Shown in pieces: positions 54,059 to 61,244 of a DNA stretch of 64,000 nt. The DNA lies in assembly GCF_017743935.1 (NCBI RefSeq), contig NZ_JAGHRE010000005.1:62001-126000 (forward strand), in the 5' to 3' direction. The notes beneath the pieces are model-generated. The model searched no databases, had not been told where the DNA came from, and saw only the letters and a program-made list of their open reading frames with translations. Made by a program: the position numbers and the translations under genes. Within the stretch, counting starts at the first letter, position 1. Every line of letters starts with the position of its first letter. The stretch is from Tropicibacter sp. R16_0 (GTDB lineage: Bacteria; Pseudomonadota; Alphaproteobacteria; Rhodobacterales; Rhodobacteraceae).

Positions 54059-54412
54059 CTAAATTCCCAATTCCGCCCGCAGCTTCTTGGTCAGCTTGGC
54101 CACAACCATCTCGTATGAAATTGAAATATGCTCTTGCAGCGAGGCGTCGCTCATCCCGCGGTCTTCATAGACCTGCAGCCATTTCATTCCCCGAGATGCC
54201 AGGTAAGGGGCCGGACGAATGCCGGGCGCATCTTGCAAAATTTCATACGCAATATCGGTGGCCTTGAAGGTGAAGGCATCCGCGCCGTCATTCCAGCCGC
54301 ACAGTGCAAAAACCTTGCCGCCCACTTTCCACACGTCCGAATTGCCCCATTGCACAACATGGGTCGTGGCCTTGAGGCTTGAGCAGTAACTGTTGAATTC
54401 CTGACGGTTCAT
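54059..54412 (-). CDS. MmcQ/YjbR family DNA-binding-like protein
   Basis: 117 residues from the ATG at 54412. N-terminal MNRQEFNSYCSSLKATTHVV, VWKVGGKVFALCGW, then APYLASRGMKWLQVYE and the C-terminal SYEMVVAKLTKKLRAELG match the MmcQ/YjbR family (cyanophage T4-like DNA-binding fold). Biochemical function is not established. It is convergent with tRNA-Arg and stands alone. Confidence 0.87.
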   Translation of the reverse strand: MNRQEFNSYCSSLKATTHVVQWGNSDVWKVGGKVFALCGWNDGADAFTFKATDIAYEILQDAPGIRPAPYLASRGMKWLQVYEDRGMSDASLQEHISISYEMVVAKLTKKLRAELGI

Positions 54413-54871
54413 TGCGCTATCCTGACCACCCCAAGCGAGGGTTGCAAGGGACACCCGCGACGACGCACACTGATCCCGCAAACAAACCCACCTAGCGGCT
54501 GAATTAGTGGGAAATCAAAGGCGGAGGCCAGCGTGCTTTGCTGCGTAGGGGCATCCTGCGTGGCGTTCCTTCGCAGCTCCAAAAAAGAGCTCGAAAGTGG
54601 GCACGGGCCTTGGCCATGAAAAAACGACCTGGGCTGGGTTCCTGGCTGTGGCTTGCCCTGGCTAGCGGTTGCTGGCTTGGGCTGGCCGAAGCTGGGTACC
54701 TATCAAGTCGTTGAGTACTGTCTATCGTTTCCATCCCCACGCCGTCAACGTGAAAATTCAATAAAAACAAATACTTGACTGATTTCATCGGGTTTTCAAG
54801 ACAACTGCATCAGCGGACGCCCCGCCCAAAGGGCGCCTGTCACGGCCGTTCAGTTCGGAAACTTGGAACGC
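54413..54871. other. Long intergenic stretch with one doubtful small ORF
   Basis: Composition differs from neighbouring coding DNA: a run of CTGG-rich repeats (54630-54700) and an AT-rich segment (54748-54790) are present. A minus-strand frame at 54504-54788 is Pro/Ser/Arg-rich and looks spurious. A 32-codon plus-strand ORF (54616-54714) is listed separately. A hairpin CGCCC-AAA-GGGCG lies near 54825. A small RNA gene cannot be excluded. Confidence 0.4.
54616..54714 (+). CDS. Possible 32-residue hydrophobic peptide
   Basis: The ORF starts ATG AAA AAA CGA and encodes a basic N-terminus (MKKRPG), a Trp/Leu/Ala/Gly-rich hydrophobic core (about 22 residues with three Trp) and a short polar end (YLSSR). 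This resembles a small inner-membrane peptide or a signal peptide without a mature part. No good ribosome binding site precedes it, and the coding sequence consists largely of repeated CTGG units, so a chance frame is quite possible. Confidence 0.22.
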   Translation: MKKRPGLGSWLWLALASGCWLGLAEAGYLSSR

Positions 54872-55165
54872 TCAGTCTGACGCAGCTTCGCCGTTTGATC
54901 CGGTCGAGCTTTGGATCTCTTTCGAAATTTCCTTGGCCCAATCCCCGACGATCGGCAGGAAATCGATCTGACTGAGCATATAGACCAACACGGACACCAA
55001 GATGGATGCGCCGACCACCGTGCCCAGCCCTACTGCCATGCCACGCAAAAGGGCCTGCCAGAGCATCAGCCAGATCGAGTTCTGAACCCGCACAAACCGG
55101 TGGCTGTTGAACTTGGCAATCTCTTCGCGCAGCGCGCGGATTTCTTCGTCGGTGCTTTGTGTCAT
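54872..55165 (-). CDS. DUF5665 family small membrane protein
   Basis: 97 residues. A charged N-terminus (TDEEIRALREEIAKFNSHRF), a conserved NSIWLMLWQALLRGMAVGLG segment and one or two membrane helices (GTVVGASILVSVLVYML, then IDFLPIVGDWAKEI) match what I recall of DUF5665 in Rhodobacteraceae. Function is unknown; it probably sits in the inner membrane with a cytoplasmic N-terminal helix. Confidence 0.78.
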   Translation of the reverse strand: MTQSTDEEIRALREEIAKFNSHRFVRVQNSIWLMLWQALLRGMAVGLGTVVGASILVSVLVYMLSQIDFLPIVGDWAKEISKEIQSSTGSNGEAASD

Positions 55166-55265
55166 ACGCGCACCCTACGCCATCTGCGGGGGCTGTCCAG
55201 AGGGGCGCATTGCACCGGCTTCAGTTCCTGATAAAAAGCATCGGATTAGATCTCAGATCAGGACC

Positions 55266-55757
55266 GTGCCCGTGCCATCCAAAGACCCGTTCCAACCCGC
55301 AGATGCCGAGGCCCGCACGCTGGCCAAAACGCTGATGGATACGGCAACACATGCCGCCTTGGCTTTTGTTCAACCCAACAGCCCTGCCCCTTCTGTGACG
55401 CGCGTGGCATTGGCCCGGGACGAACACGGCGCGCCGGTCTCTTTGATCTCACAGTTGGCGACGCATACAGCGGCGCTCGCGGCCGATCCGACCTGTGCGC
55501 TGTTGATTGGCGAGCCGGGTGAGAAAGGCGATCCGCTCACCCACCCTCGGTTGACCCTGCATTGCACCGCCCGATTTTTGGAACGTGGCAGTGACGCGCA
55601 TGACGCCTTGCGCGCGCATTACCTGTCGATCCGCCCCAAGGCCAAGCTGTATGTTGATTTCGCAGACTTCCGGTTTGTCCGGTTCGACATCTCGGACGGG
55701 CTGCTCAACGGCGGGTTCGGAAAGGCCTATTTGCTCTCACCATCGGACCTGATTTAG
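55266..55757 (+). CDS. HugZ-like pyridoxamine 5'-phosphate oxidase family protein
   Basis: 163 residues from a GTG at 55266 with CAGGACC upstream (a GTG at 55272 is also possible); the frame is open further upstream but overlaps the divergent DUF5665 gene. The FMN split-barrel features are LMDTATHAALAFV, then GAPVSLISQLATHTAALAAD and PTCALLIGEPGEKGDPLTHP, as in HugZ/HutZ-type proteins. Some relatives degrade heme, but the C-terminal heme-binding extension of HugZ is absent here, so this is likely a general flavoprotein. Confidence 0.85.
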   Translation: MPVPSKDPFQPADAEARTLAKTLMDTATHAALAFVQPNSPAPSVTRVALARDEHGAPVSLISQLATHTAALAADPTCALLIGEPGEKGDPLTHPRLTLHCTARFLERGSDAHDALRAHYLSIRPKAKLYVDFADFRFVRFDISDGLLNGGFGKAYLLSPSDLI

Positions 55758-55789
55758 CTAAACCGCGCGCCTGTGCTACACTGCTGCAC

Positions 55790-56044
55790 ATGCGTTTAGC
55801 CGTCTACATAATCGCAGGCGGGCAGTTTCTATTCCTGTGTTTGGCCTGGCTGGAAATCACCATGAACCCGTCAGACGCCGCAGGCCAAGGCATGGCCTAT
55901 GGCTTTTTGATGGTTGGCTTTCTGGCCTTGGCGATTGTCGTTGTTCCCGCCATCTTGTTGGCGCGCAGCGAGAAATGGCAGCCGCTGGCACTGCTGCTGG
56001 CAGCATCGCCATTCCTGGTGCTGATCTGGATCAACGCGATCTAG
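55790..56044 (+). CDS. Small three-helix membrane protein, unknown
   Basis: 84 residues with three hydrophobic stretches: AVYIIAGGQFLFLCLAWL, then MAYGFLMVGFLALAIVVVPA and ALLLAASPFLVLIWIN. No family is recognised. It starts 32 bases after the HugZ-like gene and its last 4 bases overlap the convergent stress-protein gene. Consistent membrane topology and spacing support a real gene. Confidence 0.65.
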   Translation: MRLAVYIIAGGQFLFLCLAWLEITMNPSDAAGQGMAYGFLMVGFLALAIVVVPAILLARSEKWQPLALLLAASPFLVLIWINAI

Positions 56045-56448
56045 CGTACCACATGGATCGCACAGCCCGCATTGCGCACGATCTGCGTCGCCGTGGACCC
56101 CAGCAACAGGTCCTGCATCCCGGGCCTATGTGAGGCCACAATGATCAAGTCGGGCTTGTTTTCTTCGGCCCAGTCCAGGATCGACCGTCCCTTGTGCCCT
56201 TCGATCACCACCGCCCTCGCGTTGGGCAGCGGGTCGGCCAAGGTTTGCAGCTCACGCTCGATGGCGACACGAGTTTCCACCAGATAATCGTTCGGCATGT
56301 AGGAAATCGCATAGGCCGGGATATGCTCGACCACATGCAACAGCGTGATCTGCGCATTTGGGGTCCCCAAAAGCTCGGCCAGTTTGAGCGGGCCAGAGAT
56401 GTCCCGCTCGGTGTCAAAGGAAATCGGTACAAGGATATTGTGATACAT
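56041..56448 (-). CDS. Universal stress protein (UspA family)
   Basis: 135 residues. N-terminal NILVPISFDTERDISGPLKL and the C-terminal ATP-binding loop ASHRPGMQDLLLGSTATQIV match the G-x2-G-x9-G(S/T) motif, so this copy, unlike the one at 25817, probably binds ATP. It starts after an AAGGAGCG. Family members support survival under stress. Confidence 0.93.
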   Translation of the reverse strand: MYHNILVPISFDTERDISGPLKLAELLGTPNAQITLLHVVEHIPAYAISYMPNDYLVETRVAIERELQTLADPLPNARAVVIEGHKGRSILDWAEENKPDLIIVASHRPGMQDLLLGSTATQIVRNAGCAIHVVR

Positions 56449-56525
56449 GGATCGCGCTCCTTTTTTGAAAAGATGCCCTGATCCTGCCTGTTTTCCCTGC
56501 CTGTTACGTTGATTCAGATCATGTC

Positions 56526-56846
56526 TCAGCCAAAGGTTTCGGCCACGTCATACATGACCGGCTCAAAGCTTTTGCACATCTCATTGATCTTGCGATTGCG
56601 GTCGCGCATTTCTTTGGTCCGCAGCATGGCCAGGAAATCCTCGCGCCGCTCCCATTGGGAATAGTTGGCAATCCGGGTCTGCGCGTCGTTCACATGCAGA
56701 CCAGCGGCAACAAAACCGGGCTGTTTCGATATGAACTCGGCATAGGCCTCGGTCAATGCTTCGAGCAGATCCTGGCAGGTGCCCGGGGTCATTTCAAAGG
56801 TGGTGATGACGGTTTGGACCTGGGCGGCTGTGGAAATTTGTGGCAT
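56526..56846 (-). CDS. Antibiotic biosynthesis monooxygenase (ABM) domain protein
   Basis: 106 residues with a single dimeric alpha-beta barrel ABM domain (VQTVITTFEMTPGTCQDLLE, KQPGFVAAGLHVNDAQTRIA, NYSQWERREDFLAML). Small ABM proteins include heme- or quinol-acting monooxygenases and many of unknown role. A clear AAGGAGG precedes the ATG. The parA-like gene ends 30 bases upstream in the same direction, so both may be in one transcript. Confidence 0.85.
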   Translation of the reverse strand: MPQISTAAQVQTVITTFEMTPGTCQDLLEALTEAYAEFISKQPGFVAAGLHVNDAQTRIANYSQWERREDFLAMLRTKEMRDRNRKINEMCKSFEPVMYDVAETFG

Positions 56847-56876
56847 GCGGATCCTCCTTGAGTCTCCACCAGCCTA

Positions 56877-57536
56877 TCACAGGTTTTTCAGGACACTCTC
56901 AATTTCTTGCATCAATCCAGTGACTTCGGACTTGGCAGTGCGATTGGTCGATTCAGACACCGTGCGCCCCTGCCCCAGAGTTTCAGCATAGACGACCCGG
57001 TTGGCCAGCTGCGCTTGCGCCACATCCGCCTCCAACTCGCGCGCCTTTTCGGTCACTTCGGCGTCCAGCCGGGTTCCGGCGCGCGCGCGCGTCATCACCA
57101 TCATCGCAGGTTTGCTTTCGCGATCGGCAAGGTAGAGCACCATCTCGACTGCCCACAGATCCAGATGTGACGTTGCCACCGGGATCAGTACAAGGTCCGA
57201 AGCTCGCATCGCCGGGCGCAGGTCACTGTCGGCCTTGGGGGGCGTGTCGATCAGAACGATGTCGTGGGCCTCGGCAAGCTTGCGGACCTCATAGGTCACA
57301 CCCCAGGCCGAAGCGGTGGAGAACTCCAGACCGGGGTCATTGTCCGTGGCTTCAAGCCGGGTCATGAACCAGCGGCCAGCACTGCCCTGGGGGTCAGTGT
57401 CCATCAGGGCAACGGATTTGCCCGCCCTGGCAAAGGCCACCGCCAGATTGACGGCCATCGTGGTCTTGCCCGACCCGCCTTTTTGCTGCGCAACCGTTAT
57501 GACATGTCCCAATGGGCGCTCCTGAACTTGCTGCAT
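56877..57536 (-). CDS. Orphan ParA family ATPase
   Basis: 219 residues from the ATG at 57536; the longer frame adds an unlikely Cys-rich extension. The deviant Walker A is [10 protein letters not shown], with Walker A' [10 protein letters not shown] and Walker [12 protein letters not shown]. No parB or parS is nearby, so this is not the chromosome-partition ParA. Orphan ParA proteins position protein complexes or organelles (chemoreceptors, carboxysomes) or act in plasmid-type segregation. The partner is unknown; an ABM protein gene follows. Confidence 0.9.
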   Translation of the reverse strand: MQQVQERPLGHVITVAQQKGGSGKTTMAVNLAVAFARAGKSVALMDTDPQGSAGRWFMTRLEATDNDPGLEFSTASAWGVTYEVRKLAEAHDIVLIDTPPKADSDLRPAMRASDLVLIPVATSHLDLWAVEMVLYLADRESKPAMMVMTRARAGTRLDAEVTEKARELEADVAQAQLANRVVYAETLGQGRTVSESTNRTAKSEVTGLMQEIESVLKNL

Positions 57537-57645
57537 CGCAGCATACCCCAACGCTGCCATGCCGCAATGCGAAAGCACCAGGATGCGACAGTTTGGTAAC
57601 CCCTCGTTAACCAAGGTTTACGAAACTGCCTACGGAGGGCATTTG

Positions 57646-58311
57646 ATGGGTCGCATCCTGGCAATTTTTCTGCTCAGTCTTTGCGCGGCTCAGCACGCCT
57701 GCGCAGGGGCTTGGTTGCGCGACAAGGGAGCAGGCTTCCTGTCGCTGACCGGGACGCTCTACAACCCGTCAAGTACTTATGATTTCAAATCGGCTGTCTA
57801 CGCAGAATGGGGCGTCACACCCAAGCTGACCGTTGGCTTGGACCTGAATGAACGGCCGGGACTGACCGGACACGCGTTGATATTTGCCCGCGTACCCGTG
57901 ACAACCTTGGGACAGAACGGACGCGTTGCCTTTGAATTCGGCGGCGGTGGGCATCATTTTCAAAACCGCTGGCATCCGATGTACAAAATTGGCCTGTCTT
58001 ACGGCAAAAGCCTTGATAGCAGATGGGGGAGCGGTTGGCTGGCCATCGACTTTGCATTGGAACACCGCACGCGAACCAGCGATCCGTTCTACAAACTGGA
58101 CGCAACGGTTGGGCTTTCAGAAAACCGCCGTTTGAACCCGATGCTGCAAATCGAAACCGCATATTTTGAAAATTCCGAATTTCAGTGGTCGGTCACACCA
58201 TCGATATTGATCAAAGGCAAGAACAACAGAAAATGGCAAATCGGGATCGAACATCGATCCGCCTACCCAAAGGGGTATGGCCTTAAATTCGCATTGCTGC
58301 GCGAATTCTGA
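57646..58311 (+). CDS. Outer-membrane beta-barrel-like protein with signal peptide
   Basis: 221 residues from the ATG at 57646, preceded by GGAGGG. A signal peptide (MGRILAIFLLSLCAAQHACA) is followed by a sequence of alternating polar and hydrophobic strands rich in Gly, Tyr and Trp, ending in the aromatic residue Phe, as expected for an outer-membrane barrel. No named family is recognised; it resembles small uncharacterised Rhodobacteraceae barrels. It is divergent from the parA-like gene. Confidence 0.75.
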   Translation: MGRILAIFLLSLCAAQHACAGAWLRDKGAGFLSLTGTLYNPSSTYDFKSAVYAEWGVTPKLTVGLDLNERPGLTGHALIFARVPVTTLGQNGRVAFEFGGGGHHFQNRWHPMYKIGLSYGKSLDSRWGSGWLAIDFALEHRTRTSDPFYKLDATVGLSENRRLNPMLQIETAYFENSEFQWSVTPSILIKGKNNRKWQIGIEHRSAYPKGYGLKFALLREF

Positions 58312-58325
58312 GAAGTCAGAAGGCT

Positions 58326-58349
58326 GAGGGGCCGCCTTGGCAGCCCCTC
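58326..58349. terminator. Hairpin between convergent genes
   Basis: GAGGGGC (58326-58332) pairs with GCCCCTC (58343-58349), with further pairing inside the loop. It lies between the stops of the barrel gene and the beta-helix gene, so it may serve both strands. T-runs are weak. Confidence 0.5.
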
Positions 58350-58361
58350 CCCAAACCCGTC

Positions 58362-60647
58362 TTATTTGTCGATACGCATCTGCACGGCCACCTCACCTTG
58401 CACAGCTTCTTCGAACCTCAGATGCACCTGATCCGAATTGCTGCCGCGCTCCAGCTCAACATACGGCATGTGATAGCGGACACTGCCCGATCCATTTCTC
58501 AGAGCGTTGATCGGAACAATGGAGTCCACCCCGCGGGCACGACCCCCAAATGGCAATCTACCCTCGGCATCAACAACCCAAGTCTGCGAGGCCGAGTTCT
58601 GATCATGACGTACGCGCACAGGATTTGCCGACTTGTTCGAAACACCGTGGAATGTGTTGCCTTCAAACAAGACATCGCGAAAGCGCGTGAAGTTCAAGTT
58701 CGCAAAGCTCGTATCAACCCGCTCGGCACGGTCGATGTAGCCGTTGATAGACCGGAACTTGTTGTCAGTGATGGAAACACCGTTCAGGAAGTGACCAGTA
58801 CCGTAGGGCCTGATCACGATATAGCTGAACCACGAGGCCACTTCACCCGACAAGAAGATGTTGTCGGTAATGCTCATCGCGCTGTACGAGAACCCCGTCA
58901 CGAAATCCGGCGTTGAATCGTGTTCGTTGGTCCATTCGATCGAGCAGTTGTCGACATAGTTTCCTGCGATCACCGAACTGGTGTACGTGCCGATGATCAC
59001 GACACCTGCCGTGCGTGGACCATTGGCCACTGAATCGCCTTGGAAAAAGTGATTGCCAAGTACCAGCGAATTGCCACCTGACAGCACTGCAAAATGCAAA
59101 AAGCGCGTCGCGCGGTTGTTTCGCAACTTTACGTCGTTGGCGTTTGCATTGACGGCAATGGAAACGCGATCCCCAACGTTCAACGAATCCTCGGATGACA
59201 GGAATTGGCACTGATCAATGATCATGCCCTGGCACCCGCCACCGCTGGACGAGACGCCCCGGTCTTTTGGGCGACTGATGAAACAATCACGCAGGTTGAA
59301 GCCAACCCCCGATGGGGCCAGCGCAATGGCGCTGCATCGGTTGTTGCACTGAAACTCGATGTCCGACATTGCGAATTTCGACAGCTGGCTGAACCCACGG
59401 AAATCAAGCATGAACTTGAAATCGTGGAACGTGAAATTCTGTGTGCCCGCCGCATCGTACAAAGCCGATGACAGGGTGATCTCGCCCGCCCCGACATTCT
59501 TTGACCGGACATAAACCTCGCGGCCGACACCGTTGCCCTTGATCAAGGATCCAACAGGAATGTTGGCCACGTTGGCTACATTCGTCAGCGTTTTCGAATT
59601 CGACGGATCATAGGTCGCCTGCGAGGAATAGACTTGCGTGTCCCAGGCCGCGTTGTCGTTCGCCTCGATCTGTCCATTACGGATAACGCGTCGGGTTGCA
59701 TAGCTGGTCTTGTTGGGCACAGCCGCTTGCATGTCGATCGGCCCGCTCAAGGCAACCTTGCGCCCACCCAAATTCAGACTTTCGTGGTCCGCGTTGTTCA
59801 GCAGCGCTTGAAACGCCTTCTTGAACGCCAACTCTTCGTTGCCAAACGCATCGATATAGTTGGGAAGATCGAAGTTCTTGGTCAAAAGAAGCATTCGGTC
59901 GGTCGGCATGGTCACCTTGCCCTCGAACGACACCTCGGACACGAAAGTCACGCTGTCGGCCAGGTGATATGTCCCTTCGGGCACAAAAACAGTTCGACCA
60001 TTGGCGGCATCATCCGCTGCTTCAAACGCGGCAGAGTCATCGGTCGTACCATCGCCAACCGCGCCATAATCGCGAACGTCCACGATACCGATCATGTCCC
60101 GCAGGAACACATTGGTCACATCGGTGATCTCGATATCGTCAATGCGGAAGATACCGCCGTTGGGTCCTTCGATATCCAAGCCGAAATGGCCATAAAGCGC
60201 GGTCCGCCCCCATGGCATATCTACCCCGGAACGCGACCCAGAGCCCACAATCCCGGTAACCTCGACCACCTCGCCATACGTGGTCAGGGTGACCGGATCA
60301 GCCCGTTCAGTCACACCCGAAACATGTGTGTTGCCCGCCGCTCCGGCCCATCCCGCAACGCGCACGGTGGGCAAGTTCCCACTGATGGCTTTGACACGGG
60401 CTTTGATTTGAAGATAGCACCCGGGCTGCAACGGGGTCTGCCCCATGTACCGCAGCTTCTGGGTCGAGCTGGTTTTCTGCAGCTCCAGACACCCGCCGAA
60501 ATCGGCATCCGCCGGAACAAAGGCCGCATTTGCCGCCCCGTCGTATGTATCCGAACCCGGCGTGCCGTCGCCGCTCGACCAAACATTCAGGCCGTCCTTG
60601 AACGCAGGCGGCATGAACTGAATACCGTCGGTGATTGCCTTGTTCAT
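58362..60647 (-). CDS. Right-handed beta-helix protein, GH28-related / possible GTA head spike
   Basis: 761 residues from the ATG at 60647 (MNKAITDGIQFMPPAF), preceded by AAGGGAT. An N-terminal jelly-roll-like region (to about 185) is followed by the pectate-lyase-superfamily start VDVRDYGAVGDGTTDDSAAF near 205 and a long parallel beta-helix (repeated N-x-F/V turns: VKLRNNRATRF, GNHFFQGDSV, GNYVDNCSIE, ITDNKFRSI). There is no signal peptide. Similar proteins in Rhodobacteraceae are annotated as GH28-related, and relatives may be head spikes of the gene transfer agent (GhsA-type) that contact capsule; that link is from memory and needs checking. No other GTA gene is nearby. Confidence 0.8.
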   Translation of the reverse strand: MNKAITDGIQFMPPAFKDGLNVWSSGDGTPGSDTYDGAANAAFVPADADFGGCLELQKTSSTQKLRYMGQTPLQPGCYLQIKARVKAISGNLPTVRVAGWAGAAGNTHVSGVTERADPVTLTTYGEVVEVTGIVGSGSRSGVDMPWGRTALYGHFGLDIEGPNGGIFRIDDIEITDVTNVFLRDMIGIVDVRDYGAVGDGTTDDSAAFEAADDAANGRTVFVPEGTYHLADSVTFVSEVSFEGKVTMPTDRMLLLTKNFDLPNYIDAFGNEELAFKKAFQALLNNADHESLNLGGRKVALSGPIDMQAAVPNKTSYATRRVIRNGQIEANDNAAWDTQVYSSQATYDPSNSKTLTNVANVANIPVGSLIKGNGVGREVYVRSKNVGAGEITLSSALYDAAGTQNFTFHDFKFMLDFRGFSQLSKFAMSDIEFQCNNRCSAIALAPSGVGFNLRDCFISRPKDRGVSSSGGGCQGMIIDQCQFLSSEDSLNVGDRVSIAVNANANDVKLRNNRATRFLHFAVLSGGNSLVLGNHFFQGDSVANGPRTAGVVIIGTYTSSVIAGNYVDNCSIEWTNEHDSTPDFVTGFSYSAMSITDNIFLSGEVASWFSYIVIRPYGTGHFLNGVSITDNKFRSINGYIDRAERVDTSFANLNFTRFRDVLFEGNTFHGVSNKSANPVRVRHDQNSASQTWVVDAEGRLPFGGRARGVDSIVPINALRNGSGSVRYHMPYVELERGSNSDQVHLRFEEAVQGEVAVQMRIDK

Positions 60648-60650
60648 CCA

Positions 60651-60753
60651 AATCCCTTTCCCAATCGCGCCGCAGACCACCTGCGATGGCGCATGAAACC
60701 CGTGGCCCAAGCGGAAAACTCGGACGCGAGCAATTGGGTAAGGGAAAGGGATT
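60651..60753 (-). promoter_or_regulatory. Leader inverted repeat covering the ribosome binding site
   Basis: On the minus strand AATCCCTTTCCC (60753-60742) can pair with GGGAAAGGGATT (60662-60651). The second arm contains the presumed Shine-Dalgarno sequence of the beta-helix gene, whose ATG starts 3 bases further on. Further complementarity (CCCAAT with ATTGGG, CGCG with CGCG) can extend the stem to about 19 bp. Closed, it would block translation. Confidence 0.55.
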
Positions 60754-60788
60754 AAAGGCGCCTCATAGCACCGTCACGGTGGCGTTGC

Positions 60789-61190
60789 TCACGCGGTCTC
60801 ACCTCCGGCGTCCAAAATCTGTACGCCGTTGATTTTCCAGACACCTTCTTGGTTTACCATTTGGTAATCCAGAATGTGGACCGACCCGTCACTGTCGGTG
60901 ATCATGACCTTCTGCCATTGATAGCCAGCGATTTCCCGCAGTTCGAGAAACCGCACCTCGCTTGGGCGCCACACCATTGGATAGCCACGCCGCACCATCA
61001 CGCCAAAGTTCTCCGGCGTGCGGAAGATGTTCTGGATGTTGGGGCTGGCAAAGCTAAAGGCGGTGGCGAAATCATCCGCCTCGAACGCCTGGATCTGCGA
61101 CCGGATCTGGTTTTCGATCTGGGCCTCTTGCGCGGGCAAGGGGCTGGCCAAAGCCAGTGTCAGGGCAATTGCGGTAACGAATTGGCGCAT
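60789..61190 (-). CDS. DUF4864 domain protein, exported
   Basis: 133 residues. The signal peptide is MRQFVTAIALTLALASPLPA. The mature part (IENQIRSQIQAFEADDFATA, FSFASPNIQNIFRTPENFGV, then MITDSDGSVHILDYQMVNQE and GVWKINGVQIL) is DUF4864, an NTF2-like fold in the periplasm. Function is unknown. It precedes the beta-helix gene by 141 bases, in the same direction. Confidence 0.9.
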   Translation of the reverse strand: MRQFVTAIALTLALASPLPAQEAQIENQIRSQIQAFEADDFATAFSFASPNIQNIFRTPENFGVMVRRGYPMVWRPSEVRFLELREIAGYQWQKVMITDSDGSVHILDYQMVNQEGVWKINGVQILDAGGETA

Positions 61191-61244
61191 GGGACATCCT
61201 CCGGGCTGTCCCGCAGAGTTAGTCCCATGCCCCGGATCGTCAAA

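Noticed and set aside
54504-54788. 94-codon minus-strand frame
   Set aside because: Pro/Ser/Arg-rich translation from repetitive DNA, no ribosome binding site and no family.
53928-54871. Integrated element at tRNA-Arg
   Set aside because: No integrase, no direct repeat of the tRNA 3' end and ordinary genes nearby.
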